DNA from: Micromonospora sp. C28SCA-DRY-2
GTDB taxonomy: Bacteria; Actinomycetota; Actinomycetes; Mycobacteriales; Micromonosporaceae
Length of the DNA: 64,000 bases
Reading direction: 5' to 3'
NCBI RefSeq assembly: GCF_030519475.1
Contig: NZ_JAUMKD010000002.1
Location: forward strand, 553,501-617,500
This document shows positions 56,385 to 64,000 of the stretch, in pieces. The number at the start of each line of letters is the position of its first letter. Position 1 is the stretch's first letter. The notes beneath the pieces are model-generated. The model made no database searches and had not been told where the DNA came from. It saw only the letters and a program-made list of their open reading frames with translations. The translations under genes and the position numbers were made by a program.

Positions 56385-56627
56385 GTGGTGACGCTCTTCC
56401 TGGCCTGCGGGGTCGCCGTCTTCCTGTCGCCGAAGGCACATTTCGGCAGCGGCTTCGACGACCGACGGTTCGACCCGCCGCGCTACACGATCCTCCACGC
56501 CCCCGGCCACGGACGTGGAGGCGTCGCAGCGGAGCGCGGGTTTCGGAGCACCCGGGCTCTGGAGCCGGGGTGGACGCTCCGCGGGCCGACCCCCGACCTG
56601 GAGCGTGAGGACGAGCAGTGGCTGTAG
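56385..56627 (+). CDS. Possible small membrane protein
   Basis: An 80-aa ORF starting with GTG. The first ~16 residues are hydrophobic (MVTLFLACGVAVFLSP), which could be a membrane anchor or signal, followed by a polar tail. I do not recognise it and see no ribosome site. The codons favour G/C at position 3 in the first half. It could be spurious. Confidence 0.35.
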   Translation: MVTLFLACGVAVFLSPKAHFGSGFDDRRFDPPRYTILHAPGHGRGGVAAERGFRSTRALEPGWTLRGPTPDLEREDEQWL

Positions 56628-56755
56628 GGCTCGGCAGGGCCGCCGTGCGATCGTGATGCGACTGATGCTCCTGCGTCACCTGGCTTCGGCGTCGGGCGGG
56701 GCGGGGGTACGCGGAGCGCCCACGCCCGACTCCGAACCGAGTGCCCGTCGGGGGA

Positions 56756-57187
56756 CTAGGCGATTGCCGTCTGGGTGCGGCAGGTGTACAGGTTTCCGTT
56801 GTCGGTCTGGCACGCCGTGACGGTCACGCTCGTTCCCTCGGGGATGTTTCCCAGGTCCAGACTGCGGTTGGTGCCCGCGCCGGTGGTCAACCTGAAGCCG
56901 TTCTCGTGCCGGGTGCTGCCCTCCCACCAGGTGGCCCCCACGTAGATGCCCCGGCCGTCCGCCGTCGTGTCGTACGCGGTCAGCCTTTCGCCGTAGGCGT
57001 AGAAGGTGCCTTCACCCAGAACGACACCCTCGTCCCAGAACATGGTCCAGCAGTCCCGGCCGCCGGCGTCGTTGTACCCGGCCCGGCAACCGTAGGTGTG
57101 GTAGTCGGCGTAGGCGGCGGTGGACGTCCCTCCGACCAGCGCGGTGGCCAGCGCCGCGACGATGCCCACCCGTGCGCGAGTTCGCAT
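56756..57187 (-). CDS. Secreted protein of unknown function
   Basis: A 143-aa exported protein: signal peptide residues 1-27 (cut near AAYA-DY), then a ~115-residue domain with four Cys (YGCRAGYND, GRDCWTMFW, VTACQTDNGN, LYTCRTQ) likely to form two disulfides. The ATG at 57187 has a good ribosome site (GAGGAGAG). The sequence is not recognised; the Trp/Tyr-rich beta-like pattern is compatible with an extracellular binding domain. No operon partner is evident. Confidence 0.75.
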   Translation of the reverse strand: MRTRARVGIVAALATALVGGTSTAAYADYHTYGCRAGYNDAGGRDCWTMFWDEGVVLGEGTFYAYGERLTAYDTTADGRGIYVGATWWEGSTRHENGFRLTTGAGTNRSLDLGNIPEGTSVTVTACQTDNGNLYTCRTQTAIA

Positions 57188-57458
57188 GATCTCTCCTCTG
57201 TCCTTTTGCGAGAGAGCGACTCTTTCATGATCGTCGTCCCCGGTCGAAGGGTTTCCGGCAGCGACACACGCCACTGGCTCGCCCAGGGTGCCCCGCCACC
57301 CGTTCGCGCCCAGCTGCGACACCGCGTGATCCCGGTCGCCCTCGCGACGATTGACGATCAACGCGGTGGTCGTCCCACCCCCGCCACGCCCAGCGCCGGA
57401 GCCGAGTGACGCCACCCTCCGTCGAAGGCGCCGCCGGGCGCATTCCGTCCGGCGTCTG
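57188..57458. other. Intergenic region upstream of the secreted protein gene
   Basis: A 271-bp gap between two minus-strand genes. It holds the promoter region of the secreted protein gene, but I cannot assign a clear -10 box. I see no further gene in it. Confidence 0.4.
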
Positions 57459-58655
57459 TCACCGGACCCGGGCCGTCACCGGTCGGTTGCGCCGGCCGCC
57501 GCTGGTGCTCAGCATCCGGGCCGGGATGCCGATCCGTTTCGCCAGCCCGTACGTCGTGATCGGGCTGCTGCTGACGGTCTCCTTGTAGAGCACGGCCGCC
57601 CGACCGGTGAGCAGCCACCGCCGCGGCGTGTCGTCGGGGTGGGTGAACTGGATCACCGCGTCCCGACGCCCGAGGCTGACCGGCTGGTGCAGGTAGCCGA
57701 ACCGGAACGGCCGGAGCGCCTTGCCGCGCACCTGGCGGGCGATGTTCCCGGCGACGTGGGCGGCGGTCGGCAGGCCGCTCTGGCAGGTGCCGTGGAGGAC
57801 GCCGTACGCCTGCCGGACCGCGGCGGCATCGCCGACGGCGTAGATCTCCGGGTGCGACACGGAGCGCAGGGTGGCGTCGGTGACGATCCGGCCGGTGTCG
57901 TCGGTGGCGATCCCGGCCTTCGTGGCCAGCGGCGCCACCCGCACCCCGGTCGTCCACAGCGTGCCGTCGGCCGGCACGACCTCGCCCCCGGCCAGTTCCA
58001 CGCCCTCCGGCAGCACTCTGGCGATCTCGACACCGGCGCGGACGATCACGCCCAACCGGTCGAGCGACGCCCGCAGATAGCCGCGGGCCCGGTCGCCCAT
58101 CATCGCGCCCGGCTCGCCCCGGGTCAGCAGCGTCACCGTGACGTCCGGGTAGGACTCGGCGATCTCGGCCGCCGCCTCGATTCCGGTCAGCCCACCCCCG
58201 CACACCAGGAAGGTGCTCCGGCCCGCGGCCGCGAGGTGCGCGGCCATCCGCCGCGCCTCCGCCGGGCTGTTCAGGGTGAAGGCGTGCTCGGCGCCCGGAA
58301 CGCGGGCGGTGTCGGTGGCACTGCCGATCGCGTAGACGAGGGTGTCGTAGTCCAGCGCGACCTCACCGTCCGAGCCGGACACCCGGACCGTGCGCGCGGC
58401 GGTGTCGACGCCGGTCGCCCAGCCCTGGACGAAGGTGATCCCGGTGCCGGCCACCAGCTCCGGGATGCGGTGCCGCGCGAGCGCCTGCCCGGTCGCGAGC
58501 TGGTGCATCCGCAGCCGTTCGGTGAACCGCTCCCACGGGTTGACCAGGGTCACCGTCACCCGACCCCGGGCCCGGCGGGCCACGCCGAGCGCCGCCAGCA
58601 TGCCGGTGTATCCGGCGCCGATAACCACGATTCGCGTCTGCCGTGTGTTCGTCAT
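57459..58655 (-). CDS. NAD(P)/FAD-dependent oxidoreductase (NDH-2-like), ECF41 partner
   Basis: A 398-aa flavoprotein of the pyridine-nucleotide-disulfide fold, similar to type II NADH dehydrogenases. The FAD motif is VVIGAGYTGMLAA near the N-terminus, the NAD(P) motif FLVCGGGLTGIEAA (~residues 150-163), and the second FAD motif PEIYAVGDAAAV. No redox-active CXXC is present. It lies 49 bp downstream of the ECF41 sigma factor on the same strand; oxidoreductases are one of the known partner types of ECF41 sigma factors, which control them. Confidence 0.88.
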   Translation of the reverse strand: MTNTRQTRIVVIGAGYTGMLAALGVARRARGRVTVTLVNPWERFTERLRMHQLATGQALARHRIPELVAGTGITFVQGWATGVDTAARTVRVSGSDGEVALDYDTLVYAIGSATDTARVPGAEHAFTLNSPAEARRMAAHLAAAGRSTFLVCGGGLTGIEAAAEIAESYPDVTVTLLTRGEPGAMMGDRARGYLRASLDRLGVIVRAGVEIARVLPEGVELAGGEVVPADGTLWTTGVRVAPLATKAGIATDDTGRIVTDATLRSVSHPEIYAVGDAAAVRQAYGVLHGTCQSGLPTAAHVAGNIARQVRGKALRPFRFGYLHQPVSLGRRDAVIQFTHPDDTPRRWLLTGRAAVLYKETVSSSPITTYGLAKRIGIPARMLSTSGGRRNRPVTARVR

Positions 58656-58704
58656 GCCCCACGGACGAGGGCGCGCCCCGGCGCGTGAGGTGGCGTGACC
58701 GGCG

Positions 58705-59565
58705 TCACATCCCGCCGACGGCGGTGAGTTTCTCCGGGTTGCTGACCAGATGGATCTCCCGGGCGCGCCCGTCCACCAGGTGCAGCACGATGACCGCCAC
58801 CGGGGTCTCGGCGGAGTAGATGATCGCGCCGGGACCGCCGTTCACCTCCGCGATCACCACCCGCGGCGACTCCGGCATGCGTCCGGCGAACGTGACCAGC
58901 GCCCGCGCCACCAGCTCGATGCCGTCGATCGCCCTGCGCGGCGCGGGGGCCAGGCCGCCACCGTCGCAGACCAACCGGACGTCCGGCGCGAGGACCGCCA
59001 TCAGGGCGGTCAGGTCGCCACCGGTGCTGGCCGCCAGGAACGACTCGGTGACCTTGCGCCGGGTCGCCCGGTCGGTGTCGTAGCGCCGGCGGCGTCTGCT
59101 CACGTGCTCGCGCGCCCGGACCGCCGTCTGGCGTACCGACTCCGGGCTCCGGTCGACGATGCCGGCGATCTCGTTGTACGCGTAGCCGAACGCCTCGTGC
59201 AGCACGAAGACCGCCCGCTCCAGCGGCGACAGCGACTCCAGGACGAGCAGCATGGCCAGCGACACCGACTCGGACCGGGCCACGTCGTCGGCGACGTCGG
59301 GCGCGGTGAGCACCGGCTCGGGCAGCCACGGCCCGACGTACGACTCGCGCCGGGCGACCGCGCTGCGCAGCCGGTCGATGGCCAGCCGGGTGGTCACCCG
59401 CACCAGGTAGCCCTCCGGGTCCTCGACCTGTTCGAGGTCGACACCGCTCCAGCGCAGCCAGGCGTCCTGCACCACGTCCTCGGCATCGCTGGCCCGGCCC
59501 AGCACCCGGTAGGCGACGGCCACCAGGAGCGGGCGGTGCTCGGCGAACACCGTGTCGTGCGGCAT
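58705..59565 (-). CDS. sigJ: ECF41-family (SigJ-like) RNA polymerase sigma factor
   Basis: A 286-aa extracytoplasmic-function sigma factor. Regions 2 (VVQDAWLRWSGV) and 4 (YAYNEIAGIVDRSPESVRQT) are followed by a C-terminal SnoaL-like domain that replaces a separate anti-sigma factor. Its hallmark motifs are visible: DGGG (201-204) and NPEKL (276-280, the NPDKL motif). It probably activates its own operon, including the oxidoreductase next to it. The ATG at 59565 lies 6 nt after a TATCCT -10 box, so the mRNA is probably leaderless. Confidence 0.92.
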   Translation of the reverse strand: MPHDTVFAEHRPLLVAVAYRVLGRASDAEDVVQDAWLRWSGVDLEQVEDPEGYLVRVTTRLAIDRLRSAVARRESYVGPWLPEPVLTAPDVADDVARSESVSLAMLLVLESLSPLERAVFVLHEAFGYAYNEIAGIVDRSPESVRQTAVRAREHVSRRRRRYDTDRATRRKVTESFLAASTGGDLTALMAVLAPDVRLVCDGGGLAPAPRRAIDGIELVARALVTFAGRMPESPRVVIAEVNGGPGAIIYSAETPVAVIVLHLVDGRAREIHLVSNPEKLTAVGGM

Positions 59566-59571
59566 CGGCCC

Positions 59572-59577
59572 AGGATA
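59572..59577 (-). promoter_or_regulatory. -10 element of sigJ (leaderless start)
   Basis: TATCCT on the minus strand ends 6 nt before the ATG at 59565. It looks like a housekeeping-type box rather than an ECF41 target. Confidence 0.55.
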
Positions 59578-59657
59578 CGAAGGCGGCGCGCCACCCGTGA
59601 CCCGCCAACCGGCCGCCGCCACGCCGGGACCGGCGACCGGCGACGGACCAGGGTCGC

Positions 59658-60617
59658 TCAGCCGGCGGCGCGGCGGGCGCGGGCCCGGCGCTTGCCCTCG
59701 TGCATGGCCTGGACCCGGGCGACCGGGATGGTGTGGCCCTCGGCGACCAGGTCCGCCGGGAGCGCCTGCGGCGCCGGCAGTTGCTCGGCCCACGGGTCGC
59801 GGTCGGCGACCAGGCCGGGCACCGTGCGGATGGTGAAGTCGGCCGGGGTGACGTCGCCCAGGTCGGCCCAGCCGACCGGGTACGACACCGGCACCCCCGG
59901 CCGCAGCCGCGGGCTGTACGCGGCCACCACCGTGGCCCCGCCGGCGCGGGTGGAGTCCACGAAGACCTTGCCGCCCCGGTCCTCGCGGATGAAGGCGGTG
60001 GTGGCCAGCGCCGGGTCGAGCCGTTCGGCGCGGGCCGCGACGGCCCGGGTCGCCGCGGCCATGTCCACCGCGGACGCGCCGGCCCGCACCGGCACGAAGA
60101 CGTGCACCCCCTTGGCCCCGCTGGTCTTGACCGCCCCGGCGAGCCCGCAGTCGGCGAGCGCCTGCCGGACCAGCCGGGCGGCGGCCACCGCCAGGGCGAA
60201 CGAGTCCCCCTCCGGCGGGTCGAGGTCGAGCACCAGGTGCGTGGGCCGGTGCAGGTCGGCCACGGTGGCCAGGGTGGGGTGGTACTCGATCGCCCGCTGG
60301 TTGGCGAACCAGAGCAGGGTACGGCGATCGTCGCAGAGCGCGTACGAGACCTCGCGGTGCGACGCCTCGGCCCACACCGAGGTGCGGCGCACCCAGTCCG
60401 GGGTGTACTTCGGCAGGTTCTTCTGCATGAACGGCGCCTGCCCGCGCAGCGCCCGGATCACCGACAGCGGGCGGTCCCGCAGCTGCGGCAGCAGCCGGTC
60501 GCGGACCGCGTCGAGGTAGTCGACCAGGTCCCGCTTGGTCGCGTCGGCCCCGTCGAACAGCGCCTGGTCCAGATTGGTCAGCGCCACCCCGGCTCGGTTC
60601 TCGTCAGCCCCGCTCAT
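59658..60617 (-). CDS. LigD-type polymerase domain protein
   Basis: A 319-aa stand-alone archaeo-eukaryotic primase-type polymerase like the polymerase domain of LigD, which fills gaps with ribonucleotides during DNA end joining. The metal-binding Asp pair is in HLVLDLDPPEGDS (Asp131/Asp133). The conserved segments VKTSGAKGVHVFVPV and YSPRLRPGVPVSYPVGW are present. A basic tail (GKRRARARRAAG) ends it. Neither a ligase domain nor a Ku gene is in the window, so it may act in NHEJ or excision repair with partners elsewhere. Confidence 0.9.
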   Translation of the reverse strand: MSGADENRAGVALTNLDQALFDGADATKRDLVDYLDAVRDRLLPQLRDRPLSVIRALRGQAPFMQKNLPKYTPDWVRRTSVWAEASHREVSYALCDDRRTLLWFANQRAIEYHPTLATVADLHRPTHLVLDLDPPEGDSFALAVAAARLVRQALADCGLAGAVKTSGAKGVHVFVPVRAGASAVDMAAATRAVAARAERLDPALATTAFIREDRGGKVFVDSTRAGGATVVAAYSPRLRPGVPVSYPVGWADLGDVTPADFTIRTVPGLVADRDPWAEQLPAPQALPADLVAEGHTIPVARVQAMHEGKRRARARRAAG

Positions 60618-60671
60618 CAGCTCACCTTCCCGGCCCGGCGCCCGGCGGTCAACCGGACGCGGCGGGGCGGG

Positions 60672-61445
60672 TCACCCGAACGGGTCCGCGCCGGCCCGCA
60701 CCGCCGCCAGCAGTTCGGCGGTACGCGCCGCGACGGCCGCGTGCAGGTGGTGGCCGTAGCTCACCCGGGCCACCCCGAGCGCGGCCAGCCCGGCCGGCGC
60801 CGCGGTACCCGGACCGGCGAGCACGTTCACCGGCCCGCCCACCGCGTCGACGAAGCTGCGCACCTCGGCGGGCTCGGCGAGCCGGATCGGGTAGACGCAG
60901 TCCGCGCCGGCGGCCAGGTAGCGCCGGCCCCGGCGGACCGCCTCGGCCAACCGTTCGGCCGGATCCCCGGCCGGCTGGAGGAAGACGTCCACCCGGGCGT
61001 TGAGCACCACCGGCACCCCCGCCGCGTCCGCCGCGGCCCGCACCTCGGCCAGCAGGTCGGCCTGCGCGCCGACGTCGACCAGCACCCCGGTACGCGGGTC
61101 GGAGTCCTCCAGGTTCAGCCCCACCGCGCCGGCGGCGAGCAGCCGCTCGACCAGTTCGGCCGGGCGTAGCCCGTACCCCCGCTCCAGGTCGGCGGTGACC
61201 GGGACGGCGACCGCCCGGGCGATCCGGGCGACCGCGGCGAACAGCTCGTCGACCGGGGTGGTCTCGCCGTCGGTGTGGCCGAGCGACTCGGCGACGGCGG
61301 CGCTGCTGGTCGCCACGGCCGGGAAACCGGCGGCGGCCACGGCCCGGGCCGAGCCGGCGTCCCAGGCGTTGGGCAGGATCAGCGGGTCACCGGGGCGGTG
61401 CAGCGCGCGCAGCGCCGCCGCCCGACCCGTCGGGGTGGCGGTCAT
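60672..61445 (-). CDS. Isocitrate lyase/PEP mutase-family protein
   Basis: A 257-aa TIM-barrel enzyme of the PEP mutase/isocitrate lyase superfamily, starting MTATPTGRAAA at 61445. Conserved elements are LPNAWDAGSARAVAAAGFPA, the metal-binding Asp/Glu segments TADLERGYG and LNLEDSD, and LNARVDVF. It probably cleaves or rearranges a C-C or C-P bond in a small 2-oxo acid; the substrate is unknown. It is divergent from the PdxR-like gene with a 46-bp gap. Confidence 0.87.
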   Translation of the reverse strand: MTATPTGRAAALRALHRPGDPLILPNAWDAGSARAVAAAGFPAVATSSAAVAESLGHTDGETTPVDELFAAVARIARAVAVPVTADLERGYGLRPAELVERLLAAGAVGLNLEDSDPRTGVLVDVGAQADLLAEVRAAADAAGVPVVLNARVDVFLQPAGDPAERLAEAVRRGRRYLAAGADCVYPIRLAEPAEVRSFVDAVGGPVNVLAGPGTAAPAGLAALGVARVSYGHHLHAAVAARTAELLAAVRAGADPFG

Positions 61446-61477
61446 GCGCCGATTCTCGACCCGTCGGCGGCCCGCTC

Positions 61478-61483
61478 TAAGCT
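61478..61483 (+). promoter_or_regulatory. -10 element of the MocR/PdxR gene (leaderless start)
   Basis: TAAGCT ends 8 nt before the GTG at 61492, with no ribosome site. Confidence 0.5.
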
Positions 61484-61491
61484 CCAATTCC

Positions 61492-62904
61492 GTGCCGATG
61501 GACTGGGCCGCTTTCGGGGTCGACCTGCACCTGGAGCTGGACGCGACGGCCGGCCGCCGGGCCGGGCTGGAACGCGCGCTCCGGGAGGCGATCCGGGACG
61601 GGCGGCTGGCCCCGGCCACCCGGCTGCCCGCCACCCGCACCCTCGCCGCCGAGCTGGGCCTGTCCCGGGGCACGGTCAGCGCGGCGTACGACCAACTGGT
61701 CGCCGAGGGCTGGCTGGTGGCCCGGGTGGGCGCCGGCACCGAGGTGAGCCCGCTGCTGCGCGCCGCGCCCCCGCCGGCCGCCGCCCCGCCGGGCCCGGCC
61801 GCGCCCCGCCACGACCTGCGCCCGGGCAGCCCCGACGTGGCCGCCTTCCCGGTGACCGCCTGGCTGCGCGCGACCCGGCGGGCGCTGGCCGCCGCCCCGG
61901 CGACCGCCTACGGCTACGGCGACCCGCGCGGGCGGATCGAGCTGCGCAGCGCGCTCGCCGGCTACCTGGGCCGGGCCCGGGGGGTGCTGGCCGACCCCGA
62001 CCGGATCGTCGTCACCACCGGGTACGTGCAGGCGCTGGCGTTGCTGGTCGGCGTGCTGCGCGACGCGGGCCGGCCGGTGCTGGCGATGGAGGACCCGGGG
62101 CTCGCCTTCCACCGGGAGGTGGCCCGCCGGCACGGCGGCACCGTGCTGCCGCTGCCGGTCGACGACCGCGGCGCCCGCACCGACCTGCTCGGCGCCGGCG
62201 AGCTGGCCGGGGTGGCCGCCGCGGTGGTCACCCCGGCCCACCAGTACCCGACCGGGGTGACCCTGGCGCCCGAGCGCCGGCACGCGCTGACCCGCTGGGC
62301 GCGGGACCGGGACGCGCTGGTGGTCGAGGACGACTACGACGGCGAGTTCCGCTACGACCGGCAGCCGGTGGGTGCGGTGCAGGGCACCGCACCCGAGCAG
62401 GTGGCCTATGTGGGCACCGCCGCCAAGACCCTCGGGCCGGCGCTGCGGCTGGCCTGGCTGGTGCTGCCCGCCCGGCTGGTCGAGCCGGTGGTGGAGGCGA
62501 AGCGGCACCTGGACCTGCACTCGGAGACGATCGGCCAGCTGGCGCTCGCCGACCTGATCACCGGTCACGGCTACGACCGGCAGATCCGGGCGGTCCGCCG
62601 GCACTACCGCCGCCGCCGCGACCTGCTGCTCGACCGGCTCGCCGGCGGGCGGTACCGGGTGGGTGGCGTCTCCGCCGGCCTGCACGCGCTGCTGCACCTG
62701 CCGCCGGACGGCCCCGGCGAGGCGGAACTGCTGGCCGGGGCGGCGCGGCACGGGCTGGCCCTGGGCGGCCTGGCCGCCCACCGGCACCGCCCGGGTAGCT
62801 ACCCACCGGGCCTGGTGGTCGGCTACGCCACCCCGCCCGGCCACGCCTACTCCGCCGCCCTCGACGCGCTGCTCGCCGTCCTGCACGCCGCCGAGCCGAG
62901 CTGA
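61492..62904 (+). CDS. MocR/PdxR-family regulator (GntR-aminotransferase fusion)
   Basis: A 470-aa regulator. The N-terminal GntR winged helix (~20-85: ALREAIRDGRLAPATRLPAT, LGLSRGTVSAAYDQLVAEGW) is joined by a Pro/Ala-rich linker to a class I aminotransferase domain (~105-465) with the PLP-lysine in VGTAAKTLGPALRLAWL. PdxR-type members sense PLP and control vitamin B6 synthesis; others control GABA or amino-acid metabolism. The gene is divergent from the PEP-mutase-family gene and may regulate it. The start is GTG at 61492 (leaderless) or ATG at 61498. Confidence 0.88.
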   Translation: MPMDWAAFGVDLHLELDATAGRRAGLERALREAIRDGRLAPATRLPATRTLAAELGLSRGTVSAAYDQLVAEGWLVARVGAGTEVSPLLRAAPPPAAAPPGPAAPRHDLRPGSPDVAAFPVTAWLRATRRALAAAPATAYGYGDPRGRIELRSALAGYLGRARGVLADPDRIVVTTGYVQALALLVGVLRDAGRPVLAMEDPGLAFHREVARRHGGTVLPLPVDDRGARTDLLGAGELAGVAAAVVTPAHQYPTGVTLAPERRHALTRWARDRDALVVEDDYDGEFRYDRQPVGAVQGTAPEQVAYVGTAAKTLGPALRLAWLVLPARLVEPVVEAKRHLDLHSETIGQLALADLITGHGYDRQIRAVRRHYRRRRDLLLDRLAGGRYRVGGVSAGLHALLHLPPDGPGEAELLAGAARHGLALGGLAAHRHRPGSYPPGLVVGYATPPGHAYSAALDALLAVLHAAEPS

Positions 62905-62918
62905 TCCCGCGCCCCAGT

Positions 62919-62999
62919 CCCCCGCGATCTTGCACTTGCGGTCCTCAGTTAGCGACCTTCGTCCGAGATGCCGGGGCGCGAAGTGCAAGATCGCGGGGG
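62919..62999. repeat. Perfect 19-bp inverted repeat, CCCCCGCGATCTTGCACTT family
   Basis: Arms 62919-62937 and 62981-62999 are perfect complements around a 43-nt loop. It lies between the ends of two convergent genes. The right arm and loop are inside the reading frame of the MFS gene and encode its last residues. Confidence 0.8.
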
Positions 63000-64000
63000 T
63001 CCGCCGGGTCCGGGCCGGGCCGCGGCGGCGGGGCGGGTCGGCGGGTCAGGGTGGCGACCGCGACCAGGAGGGCGGCGGTGACCAGGGCGGCGGCCACGCC
63101 GAAGGCGGTCCGGTAGCCGGCCGCCAGGGCGGCGGTCTCGGCCCAGCCGGCGGAGCGCAGGCCGTCGGTACGGGTGGCGGCCAGGGTGGCGAGCGCGGCC
63201 AACCCGAGCGCGCCGCCGACCTGCTGGGTGGTGTTGACCAGCCCCGACGCGAGGCCGGCGTCGGCCTCGGCGGCGCCGGCCATGGCCAGCGTGGTCACCG
63301 CCGGCAGGGTCAGCCCGCCGGCGGCGCCGAAGACCAGCAGCGCGGGGAGCACGTCGACCGGGTAGCTGCCGTCGACCGGCAGCCGGGACAGCAGCAGGAA
63401 CCCGACCACGGCGAGCGCCAGCCCGGTGAGCAGCACGGCCCGGGCGCCGAACCGGGCCATCAGCCGGCCGGCGAGGCCGAGCGAGACCACCGCGATCATC
63501 ACCGGGGTGGGCAGGAAGGCCAGCCCGGTGGCGGACGCGTCCAAACCGAGCACCAGCTGGAGGTCCAGGGCGAGCAGGAACTGGAAGCCGAAGAACGCGG
63601 CGACCATGAGGAACTGGACAGTGTTCGCGGCGACCAGGTCGGGCGCGCGGAGCAGCCGGGGCGGCAGCAAGGGGGTGGCGGTCGTCCGCTGCCGGAGCGC
63701 GAAGCCGCCGAGCAGGGCGGCGGCGAGCCCGGCCGCGCCGAGCGTGCGGGCCGAGGTCCAGCCGTGCTCGCCGGTGCCGACGATCGCCAGCACGGCGGCC
63801 ATCAGCCCGGCGGTGACCAGCACCGCGCCGAGCAGGTCCAGGCCGGCGCGCAGCCCGACGCCCCGGTCCGGCGCGATCCGGCGCACCGCGGCGACCAGGA
63901 TGACCAGGCCGATCGGCAGGTTGATCAGGAAGATCGCGGGCCAGCCGGCGAGGTCGGTGAGCACGCCGCCGGCCAGCATGCCGATCGAGGAGCCGGCGGC
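62945..64000 (-). CDS. DHA2-type MFS exporter (5' end beyond window)
   Basis: The C-terminal ~351 residues of a 14-helix (DHA2/EmrB-type) drug exporter; the frame is open to the last base of the window, so the start is outside. Family segment WPAIFLINLPIGLVILVAAV is near the start of the visible part. About ten hydrophobic segments follow. The last ~18 residues (DPRDLALRAPASRTKVAN) are encoded by the right arm and loop of an inverted repeat, which suggests that a repeat moved into or next to the gene end and supplied a new stop codon. Confidence 0.88.
   Translation of the reverse strand, partial: AAGSSIGMLAGGVLTDLAGWPAIFLINLPIGLVILVAAVRRIAPDRGVGLRAGLDLLGAVLVTAGLMAAVLAIVGTGEHGWTSARTLGAAGLAAALLGGFALRQRTTATPLLPPRLLRAPDLVAANTVQFLMVAAFFGFQFLLALDLQLVLGLDASATGLAFLPTPVMIAVVSLGLAGRLMARFGARAVLLTGLALAVVGFLLLSRLPVDGSYPVDVLPALLVFGAAGGLTLPAVTTLAMAGAAEADAGLASGLVNTTQQVGGALGLAALATLAATRTDGLRSAGWAETAALAAGYRTAFGVAAALVTAALLVAVATLTRRPAPPPRPGPDPADPRDLALRAPASRTKVAN

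Noticed and set aside
57188..57458. A further gene between the secreted protein and the oxidoreductase
   Set aside because: The available frames have no ribosome site and no recognisable motif.

Overview
The window is high-GC DNA with strong G/C preference at third codon positions, frequent GTG/TTG starts and TANNNT-type -10 elements directly in front of start codons. Together with the gene order this points to the chromosome of an actinobacterium, most likely of the Micromonosporaceae (Micromonospora-like). This is inferred from sequence character and synteny; no database search was run. It looks like ordinary core chromosome. I see no prophage, plasmid, CRISPR array, intact insertion sequence or biosynthetic gene cluster.

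Layout. 1-5,240: a secreted lysozyme-fold protein (minus strand) preceded by an array of four ~90-bp repeats, each carrying an ECF-sigma-type promoter (GGAAT-N18-GTT), then a CE4 polysaccharide deacetylase, a DUF1540 protein and ethylmalonyl-CoA mutase. 5,380-10,180: an ABC drug-export pair, a divergent ArsR-type regulator/MFS pair and 3-hydroxyacyl-CoA dehydrogenase. 10,300-53,470: a long housekeeping block, nearly all on the minus strand, in the order found in Mycobacterium and Streptomyces: argS-lysA-hom-thrC-thrB-rho-rpmE-prfA-prmC-sua5-LMW-PTP-glyA-atpI-like-atpZ-atpBEFHAGD-atpC-DUF2550-(pduO divergent)-murA. It is punctuated by genes I regard as insertions: an RND pump, an MFS pump and a small membrane protein between thrC and thrB; a T4-type polynucleotide kinase-phosphatase and a 1,167-aa secreted glycosidase/phosphoesterase between rho and rpmE; a GGDEF protein between prfA and prmC; a penicillin-binding protein and an NAD-binding protein before glyA; an LCP-family cell-wall gene between atpD and atpC; and DUF4241 plus VOC proteins before pduO. 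53,570-64,000: DUF3105/DUF305 membrane proteins, a gene resembling a degenerate IS630 transposase, tRNA-Arg(CCG), a secreted protein, an ECF41 (SigJ-like) sigma factor with its oxidoreductase partner, a stand-alone LigD polymerase domain, a PEP-mutase-family enzyme divergent from a MocR/PdxR regulator, and the 3' part of a DHA2-type MFS exporter that runs off the window.

How the genes fit together. Ethylmalonyl-CoA mutase needs adenosylcobalamin, which the PduO-type adenosyltransferase makes; with the 3-hydroxybutyryl-CoA dehydrogenase they suggest acetyl-CoA assimilation through ethylmalonyl-CoA. The lysA/hom/thrB/thrC group makes lysine and threonine. PrmC methylates the GGQ glutamine of the release factor encoded next door by prfA. 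The atp genes encode the complete F1Fo ATP synthase, with an unusually short epsilon subunit. MurA, the PBP, the LCP protein, the CE4 deacetylase and the lysozyme-fold protein all act on the cell envelope.

Most notable: the four-fold ECF-type promoter array; the terminator plus LCP gene that split atpC from the rest of the atp operon; the bacterial T4-type Pnkp; the transposase-derived ORF; MurA with Asp instead of the fosfomycin-target Cys; the overlapping start codons of murA and pduO; and several perfect 19-bp inverted repeats in intergenic DNA, one of which now encodes part of an exporter's C-terminus.
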